Assembly: GCA_017540905.1 (NCBI GenBank)
Contig: JAFYAC010000008.1
Coordinates: forward strand, 1-33,790
Length of the DNA stretch: 33,790 bases
From: Kiritimatiellia bacterium
GTDB lineage: Bacteria; Verrucomicrobiota; Kiritimatiellia; CAIQIC01; Lenti-01
Direction of reading: 5' to 3'
Positions 1-7,112 of this stretch are shown here, piece after piece. The number at the start of each line of letters is the position of its first letter. The first letter of the stretch is position 1. A program made the translations under genes and the position numbers. The notes beneath the pieces are model-generated. The model saw only the letters and a program-made list of their open reading frames with translations. It was not told the DNA's origin and searched no databases.

Positions 1-302
1 CCGCCCTCGCGGCGCGGACCGCGGTCGCCGTCGCGGCGGTCGCGGTTGCCGCCATCCCTGCGGAACCCGCCCTCGCGGCGGTCGCCGTCGCGACGGTCGC
101 CGCCCCTGCGGAAGCCGCCGCCCCCGCCGCGGCGGAACGGCGGACGCCCGCCGCCATCCCCGAACTCCGCGCCCGCGTCCTCGCGGCCCGCGTACGGGTT
201 CTCGGGCGGTTTGCGCGCCCAGTCCGGCGTGAAATCAAAATCGAAGGACAGTTCCGGCTTTTCTTCCTGCTGCCCGTTCCCGGGGATGTTTTCGTTTTCC
301 AT
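1..302 (-). CDS. N-terminus of an Arg/Gly/Asp-rich protein, partial (runs off the left edge)
   Basis: An open minus-strand frame starts at ATG 302-300 and is still open at base 1, so about 100 residues are visible. The start is MENENIPGNGQQEEKPELSF, then an acidic/aromatic stretch containing DFTPDWARKPPENPYAG. From about residue 47 it becomes low complexity, with repeated FRRGG, DRRDGD and FRRDGGNRD units typical of disordered nucleic-acid-binding tails. Codon positions are GC-biased as in the neighbouring genes. No catalytic domain is visible because the rest lies outside the window. Basic RGG/RD tails like this are often attached to RNA-binding domains, so an RNA- or ribosome-associated role is a guess. 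Only a weak GGAAC-like ribosome site precedes the ATG. Confidence 0.6.
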   Translation of the reverse strand, partial: MENENIPGNGQQEEKPELSFDFDFTPDWARKPPENPYAGREDAGAEFGDGGGRPPFRRGGGGGFRRGGDRRDGDRREGGFRRDGGNRDRRDGDRGPRREG

Positions 303-427
303 GTCTCGCTCGTTCCGTTTCCGGGCTCCGTCCGTCGGGGACGGAACCCGCGCGGAAGCCGCCTTCGGGCCGCTTCCGTTGCGTTCTTTTTCTCCCACGC
401 CGGTACACTCCGGCGGTTTGGTTCATC

Positions 428-457
428 TTTATACCACCTTTGCGTTTCGCGCAATAA
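428..457 (-). promoter_or_regulatory. Possible promoter of the Arg/Gly-rich gene
   Basis: On the minus strand a TATAAA box (433-428) lies 18 bp downstream of TTATTG (457-452); TTGCGC at 15 bp is an alternative -35. Transcription would start near 421, giving a leader of about 118 nt to the ATG at 302. The -35 match is poor. The rest of the gene-free stretch 303-728 holds a terminator (669-693), a G-rich run and a partial GTTTGCATG motif at 582-590; no gene is supported there. Confidence 0.3.
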
Positions 458-668
458 GGTTTTTCGCGCGCCCCCGCGCGAGAGAAGGGGGGAACGGAGG
501 GTAGAGGGCGGTCACCGCGAGCGGGAGGGAGGGGCGACACGGGGGGGCGGAGGGAGCGGGATAGGGAGGCGGGGAGGCGCGGTTTGCATGGGGATGGACA
601 TGGGGGGAAATCGAAGGAAAGTCCAATCTTTTCCTTAATCTCGCGGGACTCCGGAAAGGGCAAAGGAA

Positions 669-693
669 CGCCCCGGGAGGGAATCCCGGGGCG
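669..693 (-). terminator. Intrinsic terminator of ugd
   Basis: Perfect 10-bp stem (669-678 pairs with 684-693, arms CGCCCCGGGA and TCCCGGGGCG) with a 5-nt loop. On the minus strand it is followed by a T-rich run (TTCCTTTGCCCTTT). It lies 35 nt past the ugd stop codon. Confidence 0.75.
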
Positions 694-728
694 TGGGGGC
701 AGGGAGGGTGGGGGAGAGCGGCGGCGGC

Positions 729-2033
729 TCAGGCGCGGCCGATGCTGTGGTAGGTGAAGCCGGCGGCGCGGACGGTGGCCGGGTCGAAGGTGTTGCGGCC
801 GTCCACGATGACCGGGCAGGCCATCACGCTCTTGAGCTTCGCGAGGTCGATGTTCTTGACCGCGTCCCATTCGGTGAGGATCAGCACGAGGTCGGCGTCC
901 TTCGCGCACTCGTAGAGGTCGGGGACGGTCTCGAGGTCGGGGTGGATTTCCTTGAACTTGCCCTCGGCGATGGGATCCCAGGCGCGGAGCTTGGCCTTCA
1001 TGGCCTGCAGCTCGGGGACGAAGTAGAGGCTGGGCGCCTCGCGGACGTCGTCGGTCTCGGGCTTGAACGCCAAGCCGAAGATCGCGATGCGCTTGTCCTG
1101 GACGACCCAGAGCTCCTGCTTGATCTTCTTCATGACGTGCTCGCGCTGCGTCTTGTTGATCTTCTGGACTTCCTTGAGGAGGGTGAATTCGTTGCCGAGG
1201 GCGTCGGCGAGGCGCACGAAGGCGTCGACGTCCTTGGGGAAGCAGGAGCCGCCGTAGCCGACGCCGGCCTTGAGGAAGCGGGGGCCGATGCGGGGGTCGA
1301 GGCCCATGCCCTGGGCGACCTGCTCGACGTCGGCGCCGGCCAGCTCGCAGATGCGGGAGACGGCGTTGATGAAGGAGATCTTCATGGCCAGGAAGGAGTT
1401 GGAGGCGTGCTTGGTGAGCTCGGCGCTGGTGACGTTCATGCGCAGGAACTTGCCGCCGCCCTTGGCGAGGATGGGCTTGTAGATTTCCTCGAGGAGGTCG
1501 CCGGCGCGCTTGGATTCGACGCCGACCACGACGCGGTCGGGGTTGGTGGCGTCGGGGATGGCGGTGCCTTCGCGGAGGAATTCGGGGTTGGAGGCGACGT
1601 CGAAGTCGGTGTCGGCGCGCAGGTACTTGAGGACGGTACGCTTGAGGTGTTCGCTGGTCTTGGCGGGGACGGTGCTCTTTTCGACAAGGAGGCGGTAGGA
1701 GGTCATGTTCTCGGCGACCTCGCGGCCGACCTGCTCGACGTAGGTCATGTTGGCCTCTCCGCCCGGTCCGGGAGGGGTGCCGACGGCGATGAAGATGACT
1801 TCGGCGAACTCGGTGCCTTCCTTGACGGAGGTGCTGAATTTGAGGCGGCCGGCCTCGACGTTGCGCTTGACGATTTCCTCGAGTCCGGGCTCGTAGATGG
1901 GCATTTCGCCGCGGTGGAGCATCTCGATCTTCTTGGGGTTGTTGTCGATGCACATGACCTCGTGGCCCGCGTCCGAGAAGCACGCGCCCGTGACCAACCC
2001 GACGTATCCCGTTCCGACTACCGATATCTTCAT
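729..2033 (-). CDS. ugd: UDP-glucose 6-dehydrogenase
   Basis: 434 aa, a normal length for the UDP-glucose/GDP-mannose dehydrogenase family. It oxidises UDP-glucose twice with NAD+ to UDP-glucuronate, a cytoplasmic precursor for surface polysaccharides. Visible: N-terminal Rossmann motif GTGYVGLVTG (residues 7-16), an acidic residue after the second strand (CIDNNPKK), the VEKSTVP segment near 118, the helix around TKHASNSFLAMKISFIN, and the catalytic cysteine in GGSCFPKD (Cys264). The C-terminal UDP-binding domain includes FGLAFKPETDDVREAPS. A clear AAGGAG ribosome site precedes the ATG. It is divergent from mvaS, with promoters overlapping in about 120 bp, and ends in a strong hairpin terminator. 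No neighbouring polysaccharide genes are visible, so its pathway is not set by context. Confidence 0.97.
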   Translation of the reverse strand: MKISVVGTGYVGLVTGACFSDAGHEVMCIDNNPKKIEMLHRGEMPIYEPGLEEIVKRNVEAGRLKFSTSVKEGTEFAEVIFIAVGTPPGPGGEANMTYVEQVGREVAENMTSYRLLVEKSTVPAKTSEHLKRTVLKYLRADTDFDVASNPEFLREGTAIPDATNPDRVVVGVESKRAGDLLEEIYKPILAKGGGKFLRMNVTSAELTKHASNSFLAMKISFINAVSRICELAGADVEQVAQGMGLDPRIGPRFLKAGVGYGGSCFPKDVDAFVRLADALGNEFTLLKEVQKINKTQREHVMKKIKQELWVVQDKRIAIFGLAFKPETDDVREAPSLYFVPELQAMKAKLRAWDPIAEGKFKEIHPDLETVPDLYECAKDADLVLILTEWDAVKNIDLAKLKSVMACPVIVDGRNTFDPATVRAAGFTYHSIGRA

Positions 2034-2073
2034 GGAGGCTCCTTGATTTTCCTTTTATGTATTGTGCCCGGCC

Positions 2074-2102
2074 AGCATAGGCGAAACGCCCGGGGAAATC
2101 AA
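2074..2102 (-). promoter_or_regulatory. ugd promoter
   Basis: Minus-strand TTGATT (2102-2097), 17-bp spacer, TATGCT (2079-2074). Predicted start near 2067 gives a leader of about 34 nt containing the AAGGAG ribosome site. Confidence 0.6.
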
Positions 2103-2115
2103 CCGCCATTTCGGG

Positions 2116-2144
2116 TTGACAGCCCGGCGCCCGGCGTGGAAGCT
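2116..2144 (+). promoter_or_regulatory. mvaS promoter, probably leaderless
   Basis: Perfect TTGACA (2116-2121), 17-bp spacer, then a weak GAAGCT -10 (2139-2144). Only 6 nt separate the -10 from the ATG at 2151, so transcription should begin at or next to the start codon. The same geometry recurs at 21410, 28161 and 29756. Confidence 0.5.
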
Positions 2145-2150
2145 CGGGGC

Positions 2151-3320
2151 ATGAACATCGGCATCGACCTCATCTCGTTCCACACCCCGGCGTACTACCT
2201 GGACCTGCGCGTCCTGGCGGAGCGGCGGGGCGTCGATCCGGACAAATTCGTCATCGGCGTCGGCCAGGAGCAGATGGCCATCCCGCCGCCGGACCAGGAC
2301 ATCGTGACCCTCGCCGCCAACGCCGCCCTCCCCGTGCTGGAGGAGGCGGGGCGCGACGGCATCGAGCTGCTGCTGTTCGCGACGGAGAGCGGCATCGACC
2401 AGTCGAAGGCGGCGGCGCTCTTCTGCCACGGCCTGCTGGGGCTGCCGCCGACGTGCCGCTGCGCGGAAGTCAAGGAAGCCTGCTACGGCGGGACCGCCGC
2501 CCTCCGCATGGCGGCCGCGATGGTCGCCGCGCGCCCGCACACCAAGGCCCTCGTGCTGGCGGCGGACGTCGCCCGCTACGACCTGGGCAGCTCCGGCGAG
2601 CCCACGCAGGGGGCGGGCGCGGTGGCGATGCTGGTGACGGCGAACCCGCGCGTGCTGGCGCTCGACCCCGAGACGGGGTTCCACGCCGAGGACATCATGG
2701 ACTTCTGGCGGCCGAACTACCGCGCGGAGGCGTTCGTGGACGGCAAATACTCCACGAAAATGTACCTGACCACCCTCATACCCGCCTGGCAGGCCTACGC
2801 CGCCGCGTCCGGCCGCACCCTGGCCGACCACGCGCACCTGGCCTTCCACATGCCGTTCACGAAGATCGCGTGGAAGTCGTATACCCGCCTCTGCCGCGCC
2901 GCCGGCGTCCCCGAGCCGGACGAGGAAGAGACCGCGCGCATCCTGCGCCCGGCCACCGTCTACAACCGCCGCACCGGCAACTCCTACAGCGCCTGCGTCC
3001 ACGAAGGCCTCTGCTCGCTGCTCGACAACGCCCCCGCGCCGCTGGACGGCCGCCGCCTCGGCTTCTTCTCCTACGGGTCCGGCTGCGTGGCGGAGTTCTA
3101 TTCCGGCGTCGTGCAGCCGGGCTACCGCGGACACCTCTTCACCGACCGCCACCGCGCGATGCTCGAGACGCGCACCGAGCTGACGTACCGCCAGTACGAG
3201 GACATCTTCAACTACGGCGTCCCGCAGGACGGCGGCGACCACGTCTTCGCGCCCTACCGCGGCGGCCCCTTCCGCCTCGCCGGCGTCAAGGACCACAAGC
3301 GCCGCTACGAACCCCGCTGA
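2151..3320 (+). CDS. mvaS: Hydroxymethylglutaryl-CoA synthase
   Basis: 389 aa, matching bacterial HMG-CoA synthases. It condenses acetyl-CoA with acetoacetyl-CoA to HMG-CoA, the entry step of the mevalonate route to isoprenoids. Visible: start MNIGIDLISFHTP, ATESGID with the probable catalytic Glu79, the nucleophile Cys111 in EVKEACYGGTAALR, LVLAADVARYD, and a histidine in AFHMPFTKIAWKS. The C-terminal half has SYGSGCVAEFYSG, a typical glycine-rich motif. The frame is open further upstream, but ATG 2151 is the family start and sits just below a TTGACA promoter. No other mevalonate gene is in the window, so the gene is a single-gene transcript between divergent ugd and a repeat-bearing gap. 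Confidence 0.95.
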   Translation: MNIGIDLISFHTPAYYLDLRVLAERRGVDPDKFVIGVGQEQMAIPPPDQDIVTLAANAALPVLEEAGRDGIELLLFATESGIDQSKAAALFCHGLLGLPPTCRCAEVKEACYGGTAALRMAAAMVAARPHTKALVLAADVARYDLGSSGEPTQGAGAVAMLVTANPRVLALDPETGFHAEDIMDFWRPNYRAEAFVDGKYSTKMYLTTLIPAWQAYAAASGRTLADHAHLAFHMPFTKIAWKSYTRLCRAAGVPEPDEEETARILRPATVYNRRTGNSYSACVHEGLCSLLDNAPAPLDGRRLGFFSYGSGCVAEFYSGVVQPGYRGHLFTDRHRAMLETRTELTYRQYEDIFNYGVPQDGGDHVFAPYRGGPFRLAGVKDHKRRYEPR

Positions 3321-3400
3321 CGGCGCATCCGCCCGCCGAGCGAAAGGGCGAGGCGGAAGGGTCGCCTGTCCGTGGCAATTGAATCGTGCGGAGTTCTTTT

Positions 3401-3683
3401 CCCCCCTCCGAGAGGGGGGTGCCGCCCGGTGGAAGAAAAGCCCATGGCAAATGCACATGGAACGAATGAACGGGCGGCGGGGGGAGTACTGCGGGTTGCC
3501 TGCGCAGGAACCTTCGCGACATCCCGTGGCGTTCATCCCGACTCCCCCACACGGTATTCCGCCCATCCAACCCCACCGCCCATGTGACGCGCAATACTCC
3601 CCCCGCCGCGCTATCCTTCCGCCCTCCTTGGGCACCCCGTCCGCCCACCATTCGCTGCGCGGCACTCCCCTCTCGGAGGGGGG
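3401..3683. repeat. Nested inverted repeats in the mvaS-ATPase gap
   Basis: Outer arms 3401-3425 and 3659-3683 (CCCCTCCGAGAGG core) are reverse complements at 24 of 25 positions. Inner arms 3475-3493 and 3590-3608 (GGGGGGAGTA core) match at 18 of 19. Each outer arm also contains a small palindrome of its own. The DNA between arms shows no similarity and no convincing gene. The gap 3321-3848 otherwise holds only the promoter at 3789. The layout resembles a composite palindromic element of the REP/MITE type. Confidence 0.65.
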
Positions 3684-3788
3684 CCGTGCTTCGCACGGAA
3701 CGGAGGCTTGTCCGGAATTCCTGGGCACGTCCCCCCCTCGAACTATTCTTTCACATCCCTCGTCCCGTCACGCCCATCAAAAGCGGGA

Positions 3789-3817
3789 TTGCGCGCACGG
3801 GGGGGAACGGGTATGGT
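3789..3817 (+). promoter_or_regulatory. Probable promoter of the secretion ATPase
   Basis: TTGCGC (3789-3794), 17-bp spacer, TATGGT (3812-3817). Expected start near 3824, which supports ATG 3849 over the upstream ATG at 3813 as the true start. Confidence 0.4.
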
Positions 3818-3848
3818 TCGCCCCGTGCCTGCACCAGTTTCCAGCCGA

Positions 3849-5528
3849 ATGAAAACCCTCCTCGCGGCGACGGGGCTCTTCACCCCGTCCCAGGTCGAGG
3901 AGTGGCTCATCCGCCTGCGCGAGAACGACGGACTGCTCACCGCCGCCGTCGCCGCCTCCGAAACCGTGCGCGAGGACGTCTTCCTGGAAGCCCTCGCCAA
4001 GGCCATGAAAATCCCCTACATGCGCCTCGGCGACGCCGCCATCGCCGAAGATGTTCTCGCCAAAATCCCGCCCAAGGCCGTCTTCCAGTACACCGTCATC
4101 CCGGTCGCCCTCGAAGACGCCGGCCGCGTCCTGCGCGTCGCGACGAGCGAGCCCTTCCGGTCCGGACTGGCCGACGCCCTGCGCCTGGCGTCGGGCCTGC
4201 GCGTCAAATTCGCGCTCGCCCCGTCGGCGGACATCGAGAAGGCGGTCAAGACCCTCTACGGCGTCGGCGCCGACACCCTCGACCGGCTCGACGTCGACGA
4301 CGCCGACGACGGCGCCGTCCCGACCCTCGGCGACCTCAACGACCTCGACCAGGAAGCGAGCGTCGTCAAATTCGTCAACCAGATCATCTGGGAATGCCGC
4401 CACGACAACGGCACCGACATCCACATCGAGCCGATGGAGAACGACCTGCGCATCCGCTACCGCATCGACGGCGTCCTCCATCCCACGCCCCTGCCGCCGC
4501 AGATGAAGCGCTTCCAGTCCGCGATCATCAGCCGCATCAAGGTCATGGCCGGAATGGACATCGCCGAGAAGCGCCTCCCCCAGGACGGCCGCATCGGCCT
4601 CAAGGTCAAGGGCGAAGAAATCGACGTCCGCGTCTCCACCATGCCCACCGTCTACGGCGAAAGCGTCAGCCTCCGCCTCCTCATGCGATCCAGCGGCATG
4701 TTCGGAATGGAAAAACTCGGCCTCTTCCCCGACGACGAAGCCGTCCTCAACCGCCTCATCCGCCGCCCCCACGGCATCCTCCTCGTGACCGGCCCGACCG
4801 GCAGCGGCAAATCCACGAGCCTCTACGCCTGGCTGCACACCATCAACTCCGTCGACAAACGCATCCTGACCGTCGAAGACCCGATCGAATACGAAATGGC
4901 GGGCATCAACCAAGTCCAGGTCCGCAGCGAAATCGGCCTCACCTTCGCGAGCACCCTCCGCACCTTCCTGCGCCAGGACCCGGACATCATCATGGTCGGC
5001 GAAATCCGCGACCAGGAAACCGCCGACATCGCCATCCGCGCCGCCCTCACCGGCCACCTCGTCTTCAGCACCCTGCACACCAACGACGCCGCGGGCGCCG
5101 TCAACCGCCTCGTGGACATGGGCATCGAACCCTTCCTCGTCGCGAGCAGCGTCGAAGCCCTGACCGCGCAGCGCCTCATCCGCCGCCTCTGCCCCCACTG
5201 CAAACGGCCCTGGAAGGTCGACAAACCCTTCCTCCGAAACATCGGCTTCCCGATCGAGACCCTCAAAGACGGCACCATCTGCGAACCCGTCGGCTGCGAA
5301 GCCTGCCACGGAACCGGATACTCCGGCCGTACCGGCATCTACGAAATCCTGACCGTGACCGACGAAATCCGCCAGATGGTGGTCGAACGCAAAACCTCCG
5401 GCGAAATCAAGGAATACGCCGTCGCGCACGGCATGCACACCCTGCGCATGGACGGCTGGCGAAAGGTCCTCGCCGGCATCACGACCCTCGAAGAAGTCCT
5501 CCGCGTCACCTCCGAAAACGAGTCCTGA
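3849..5528 (+). CDS. GspE/PilB-type type II secretion / type IV pilus assembly ATPase
   Basis: 559 aa from ATG 3849, the usual length of GspE/PilB. It is a cytoplasmic hexameric ATPase that powers pseudopilus or pilus extension. Residues 1-140 resemble the MshEN/GspE N-terminal domain. The motor has Walker A GPTGSGKS (315-322), an Asp box TVEDPIEYE (341-349), Walker B IIMVGEIRD (380-388) and a His box HLVFSTLHTND (403-413). Two CxxC pairs (C448/C451, C483/C486) form the zinc-binding tetracysteine module. The frame extends upstream, but the promoter at 3789 argues for this start. No other secretion gene is adjacent, so type II versus type IV cannot be decided. The last codons (5509-5545) are repeated at 8450-8486, on the far side of the kinase block. 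Confidence 0.93.
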   Translation: MKTLLAATGLFTPSQVEEWLIRLRENDGLLTAAVAASETVREDVFLEALAKAMKIPYMRLGDAAIAEDVLAKIPPKAVFQYTVIPVALEDAGRVLRVATSEPFRSGLADALRLASGLRVKFALAPSADIEKAVKTLYGVGADTLDRLDVDDADDGAVPTLGDLNDLDQEASVVKFVNQIIWECRHDNGTDIHIEPMENDLRIRYRIDGVLHPTPLPPQMKRFQSAIISRIKVMAGMDIAEKRLPQDGRIGLKVKGEEIDVRVSTMPTVYGESVSLRLLMRSSGMFGMEKLGLFPDDEAVLNRLIRRPHGILLVTGPTGSGKSTSLYAWLHTINSVDKRILTVEDPIEYEMAGINQVQVRSEIGLTFASTLRTFLRQDPDIIMVGEIRDQETADIAIRAALTGHLVFSTLHTNDAAGAVNRLVDMGIEPFLVASSVEALTAQRLIRRLCPHCKRPWKVDKPFLRNIGFPIETLKDGTICEPVGCEACHGTGYSGRTGIYEILTVTDEIRQMVVERKTSGEIKEYAVAHGMHTLRMDGWRKVLAGITTLEEVLRVTSENES

Positions 5529-5545
5529 CCCGCCGCCAATCCGCT
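5509..5545 (+). repeat. Left 37-bp direct repeat bracketing the kinase/FGE block
   Basis: Covers the final codons and stop of the secretion ATPase gene. It matches 8450-8486 at 33 of 37 positions, including an uninterrupted AAACGAGTCCTG. The two copies enclose the lower-GC kinase and FGE genes, as expected for the boundaries of an inserted cassette. Confidence 0.65.
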
Positions 5546-5570
5546 GGGTCCCGTGTCGAAGAGACGGGAT

Positions 5571-7112
5571 TCATTGGGACAGCGGACGGAACCCGGAGTC
5601 TCCGACACCCGGCTTTCTGACACGATTTGCCGATCTGCAGTTGGCCTGCGCAGAACTCCGATAGCTCCCGCCGCGGAGTACGTGGTAGTTCCCGGTGGCT
5701 GGTCCCGGAGGATTTGTCACCGCCCCCGCCCCGTAATCCCCCATGTACCAATCGCCGCACCATTCCCTCACATTCCCGTGCATATCGTACAGTCCCCATG
5801 CATTTGGGGGCTTTTTGCCTACCGGCTGCGGATGCTGGCCGCTGTTTTTCGCGTACCATCCCATCTCCTCCAACTTCCCTGTCCCGGAAAACGGCCCCGT
5901 CGTACCGGATCGGCACGCATACTCCCATTGCGCCTCGGTCGGCAGCCGCAACCCAGTCTTGCCGCAGAAAGCCTGGCAGTCCTCCCAGCTCACGTTCTCC
6001 ACCGGCAACGCATCCCCCTTGAGCAGCGACGGATTGGACCCCATCACGCTCTTCCATTGTTCCTGCGTCACCTCGTGTTTCGCCAACCAGAATCCTTTCG
6101 TCAACGTCACACGGTGCTGCTTCTCGTCCCCAGCGTGTCCGGCTTCCGTTTCCGGGCTCCCCATCATGAAGGCTCCCGGCGGACACCACACCATTTCCAT
6201 CGTCACGCCGTTGGCCAAGGGAATGGTTTTCCGCTCACCGGGCTGGTGGAGGTCGTGGGCCCGCAGCCGATGATTGATGGTCTCGATTTCCGCTTGTTCT
6301 TCCTTCAAGCGTCGTTTCTCCGCCTCCTTTTCCGCGCGGACCAGCCGTTCCGCTTTCGTGGACTCCCAGCGTTGCCTCAAATTTGCCAGTATGTGCCAGA
6401 AGTCCGACCCTAGAAAAACAAAAAGGAACAGGATAACGGCAAGTATCCCTATCGGCAAATCGGTGAAATTGTAAGTCCGTGGCAATTCACTTTTCCGCCA
6501 CGCCGGCGCTGTACCATCTTTCCCCGGCGGGCTCTTGTCTTCCGCCGGTTCGGCTTCAGCTTGTTCCTGCCTATCCCGACGTGCATCCCGCACCATCCGC
6601 CATGTTGCCAATTCTTCTTCCGCCCGTGCGAACATCCTTTCTGCTTCTTTGTCCTGTCCTTCGAAATAGGCCGCGTCTCCTTCATCGAACACTGCCCGGA
6701 TGGCTGCAAGCCCATCCCGTTCGTCTTGCGGGAGATCGCCTGTCCCGGCTTGGCGCAACTGTTGATCCAGCTCCATCCAGCGTTGAAGCAATTTCTGTAT
6801 TTCTGCCTTTTGTCTGTCCCGTTCATTTTCTTCCCACTGCATTCGCACCCGGTCTGCTTCCTCCTGCCTGCGCCGTTCTGCCTCCGCTTTTGCCCTTTGC
6901 TGTTTGGCTTCGGCCTTTTTCTTCCTGCGTTGCTTTTTTTTCTGGCGCAGTCTCTCCTGTTTCTCTTCCTCGGTTCGGCGGCGTTGCTCCAATATTTTCA
7001 GCAATTCAATTCTTTTCTTCTTCTTTTCTTTCTTTTTCAATCCGCGTTTCACGACTTTTCCGCCATGTTGCCAAGCCTTCTTCCGCCCGTGCGAACAGTC
7101 CTCCGGCCACAT
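5571..7112 (-). CDS. FGE-sulfatase (SUMF1-like) domain protein with coiled coil and one TM segment
   Basis: Up to 513 aa. Residues 25-115 are a highly charged coiled coil rich in KKK/RR/EE. Residues 159-175 carry MFARAEEELATWR, also present at the kinase C-terminus. One TM helix spans about 219-242 (LPIGILAVILFLFVFLGSDF). The FGE-like domain runs from about 295 to the end: MVWCPPGAFMMGSP, EVTQEQW, NVSWEDCQAFC, LRLPTEAQWEYACR, GNVREWCGDW and RGGSYRSSAQANCRSANR. Such domains include formylglycine-generating enzymes and many non-catalytic or sugar-binding relatives, so activity is uncertain. The frame overlaps the kinase 3' end by 107 nt at +1 offset. The N-terminal residues may therefore not be translated independently, and the two may be one broken bifunctional gene. 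GC is lower than in neighbouring genes. Confidence 0.8.
   Translation of the reverse strand: MWPEDCSHGRKKAWQHGGKVVKRGLKKKEKKKKRIELLKILEQRRRTEEEKQERLRQKKKQRRKKKAEAKQQRAKAEAERRRQEEADRVRMQWEENERDRQKAEIQKLLQRWMELDQQLRQAGTGDLPQDERDGLAAIRAVFDEGDAAYFEGQDKEAERMFARAEEELATWRMVRDARRDRQEQAEAEPAEDKSPPGKDGTAPAWRKSELPRTYNFTDLPIGILAVILFLFVFLGSDFWHILANLRQRWESTKAERLVRAEKEAEKRRLKEEQAEIETINHRLRAHDLHQPGERKTIPLANGVTMEMVWCPPGAFMMGSPETEAGHAGDEKQHRVTLTKGFWLAKHEVTQEQWKSVMGSNPSLLKGDALPVENVSWEDCQAFCGKTGLRLPTEAQWEYACRSGTTGPFSGTGKLEEMGWYAKNSGQHPQPVGKKPPNAWGLYDMHGNVREWCGDWYMGDYGAGAVTNPPGPATGNYHVLRGGSYRSSAQANCRSANRVRKPGVGDSGFRPLSQ

Noticed and set aside
235..2109. 624-codon minus-strand open frame overlapping ugd
   Set aside because: Arg/Pro-rich shadow of the ugd codons in a GC-rich region; no family features.
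693..2150. Plus-strand extension of the mvaS frame to 693
   Set aside because: Antisense to ugd, low complexity; the family start is at 2151.
2055..3728. 557-codon minus-strand frame opposite mvaS
   Set aside because: Shadow frame with Gly/Val/Ala bias from the real codons; crosses the inverted repeats.
3584..5620. 678-codon plus-strand frame overlapping the secretion ATPase
   Set aside because: Arg/Pro-rich +1 shadow; the ATPase frame has all motifs.
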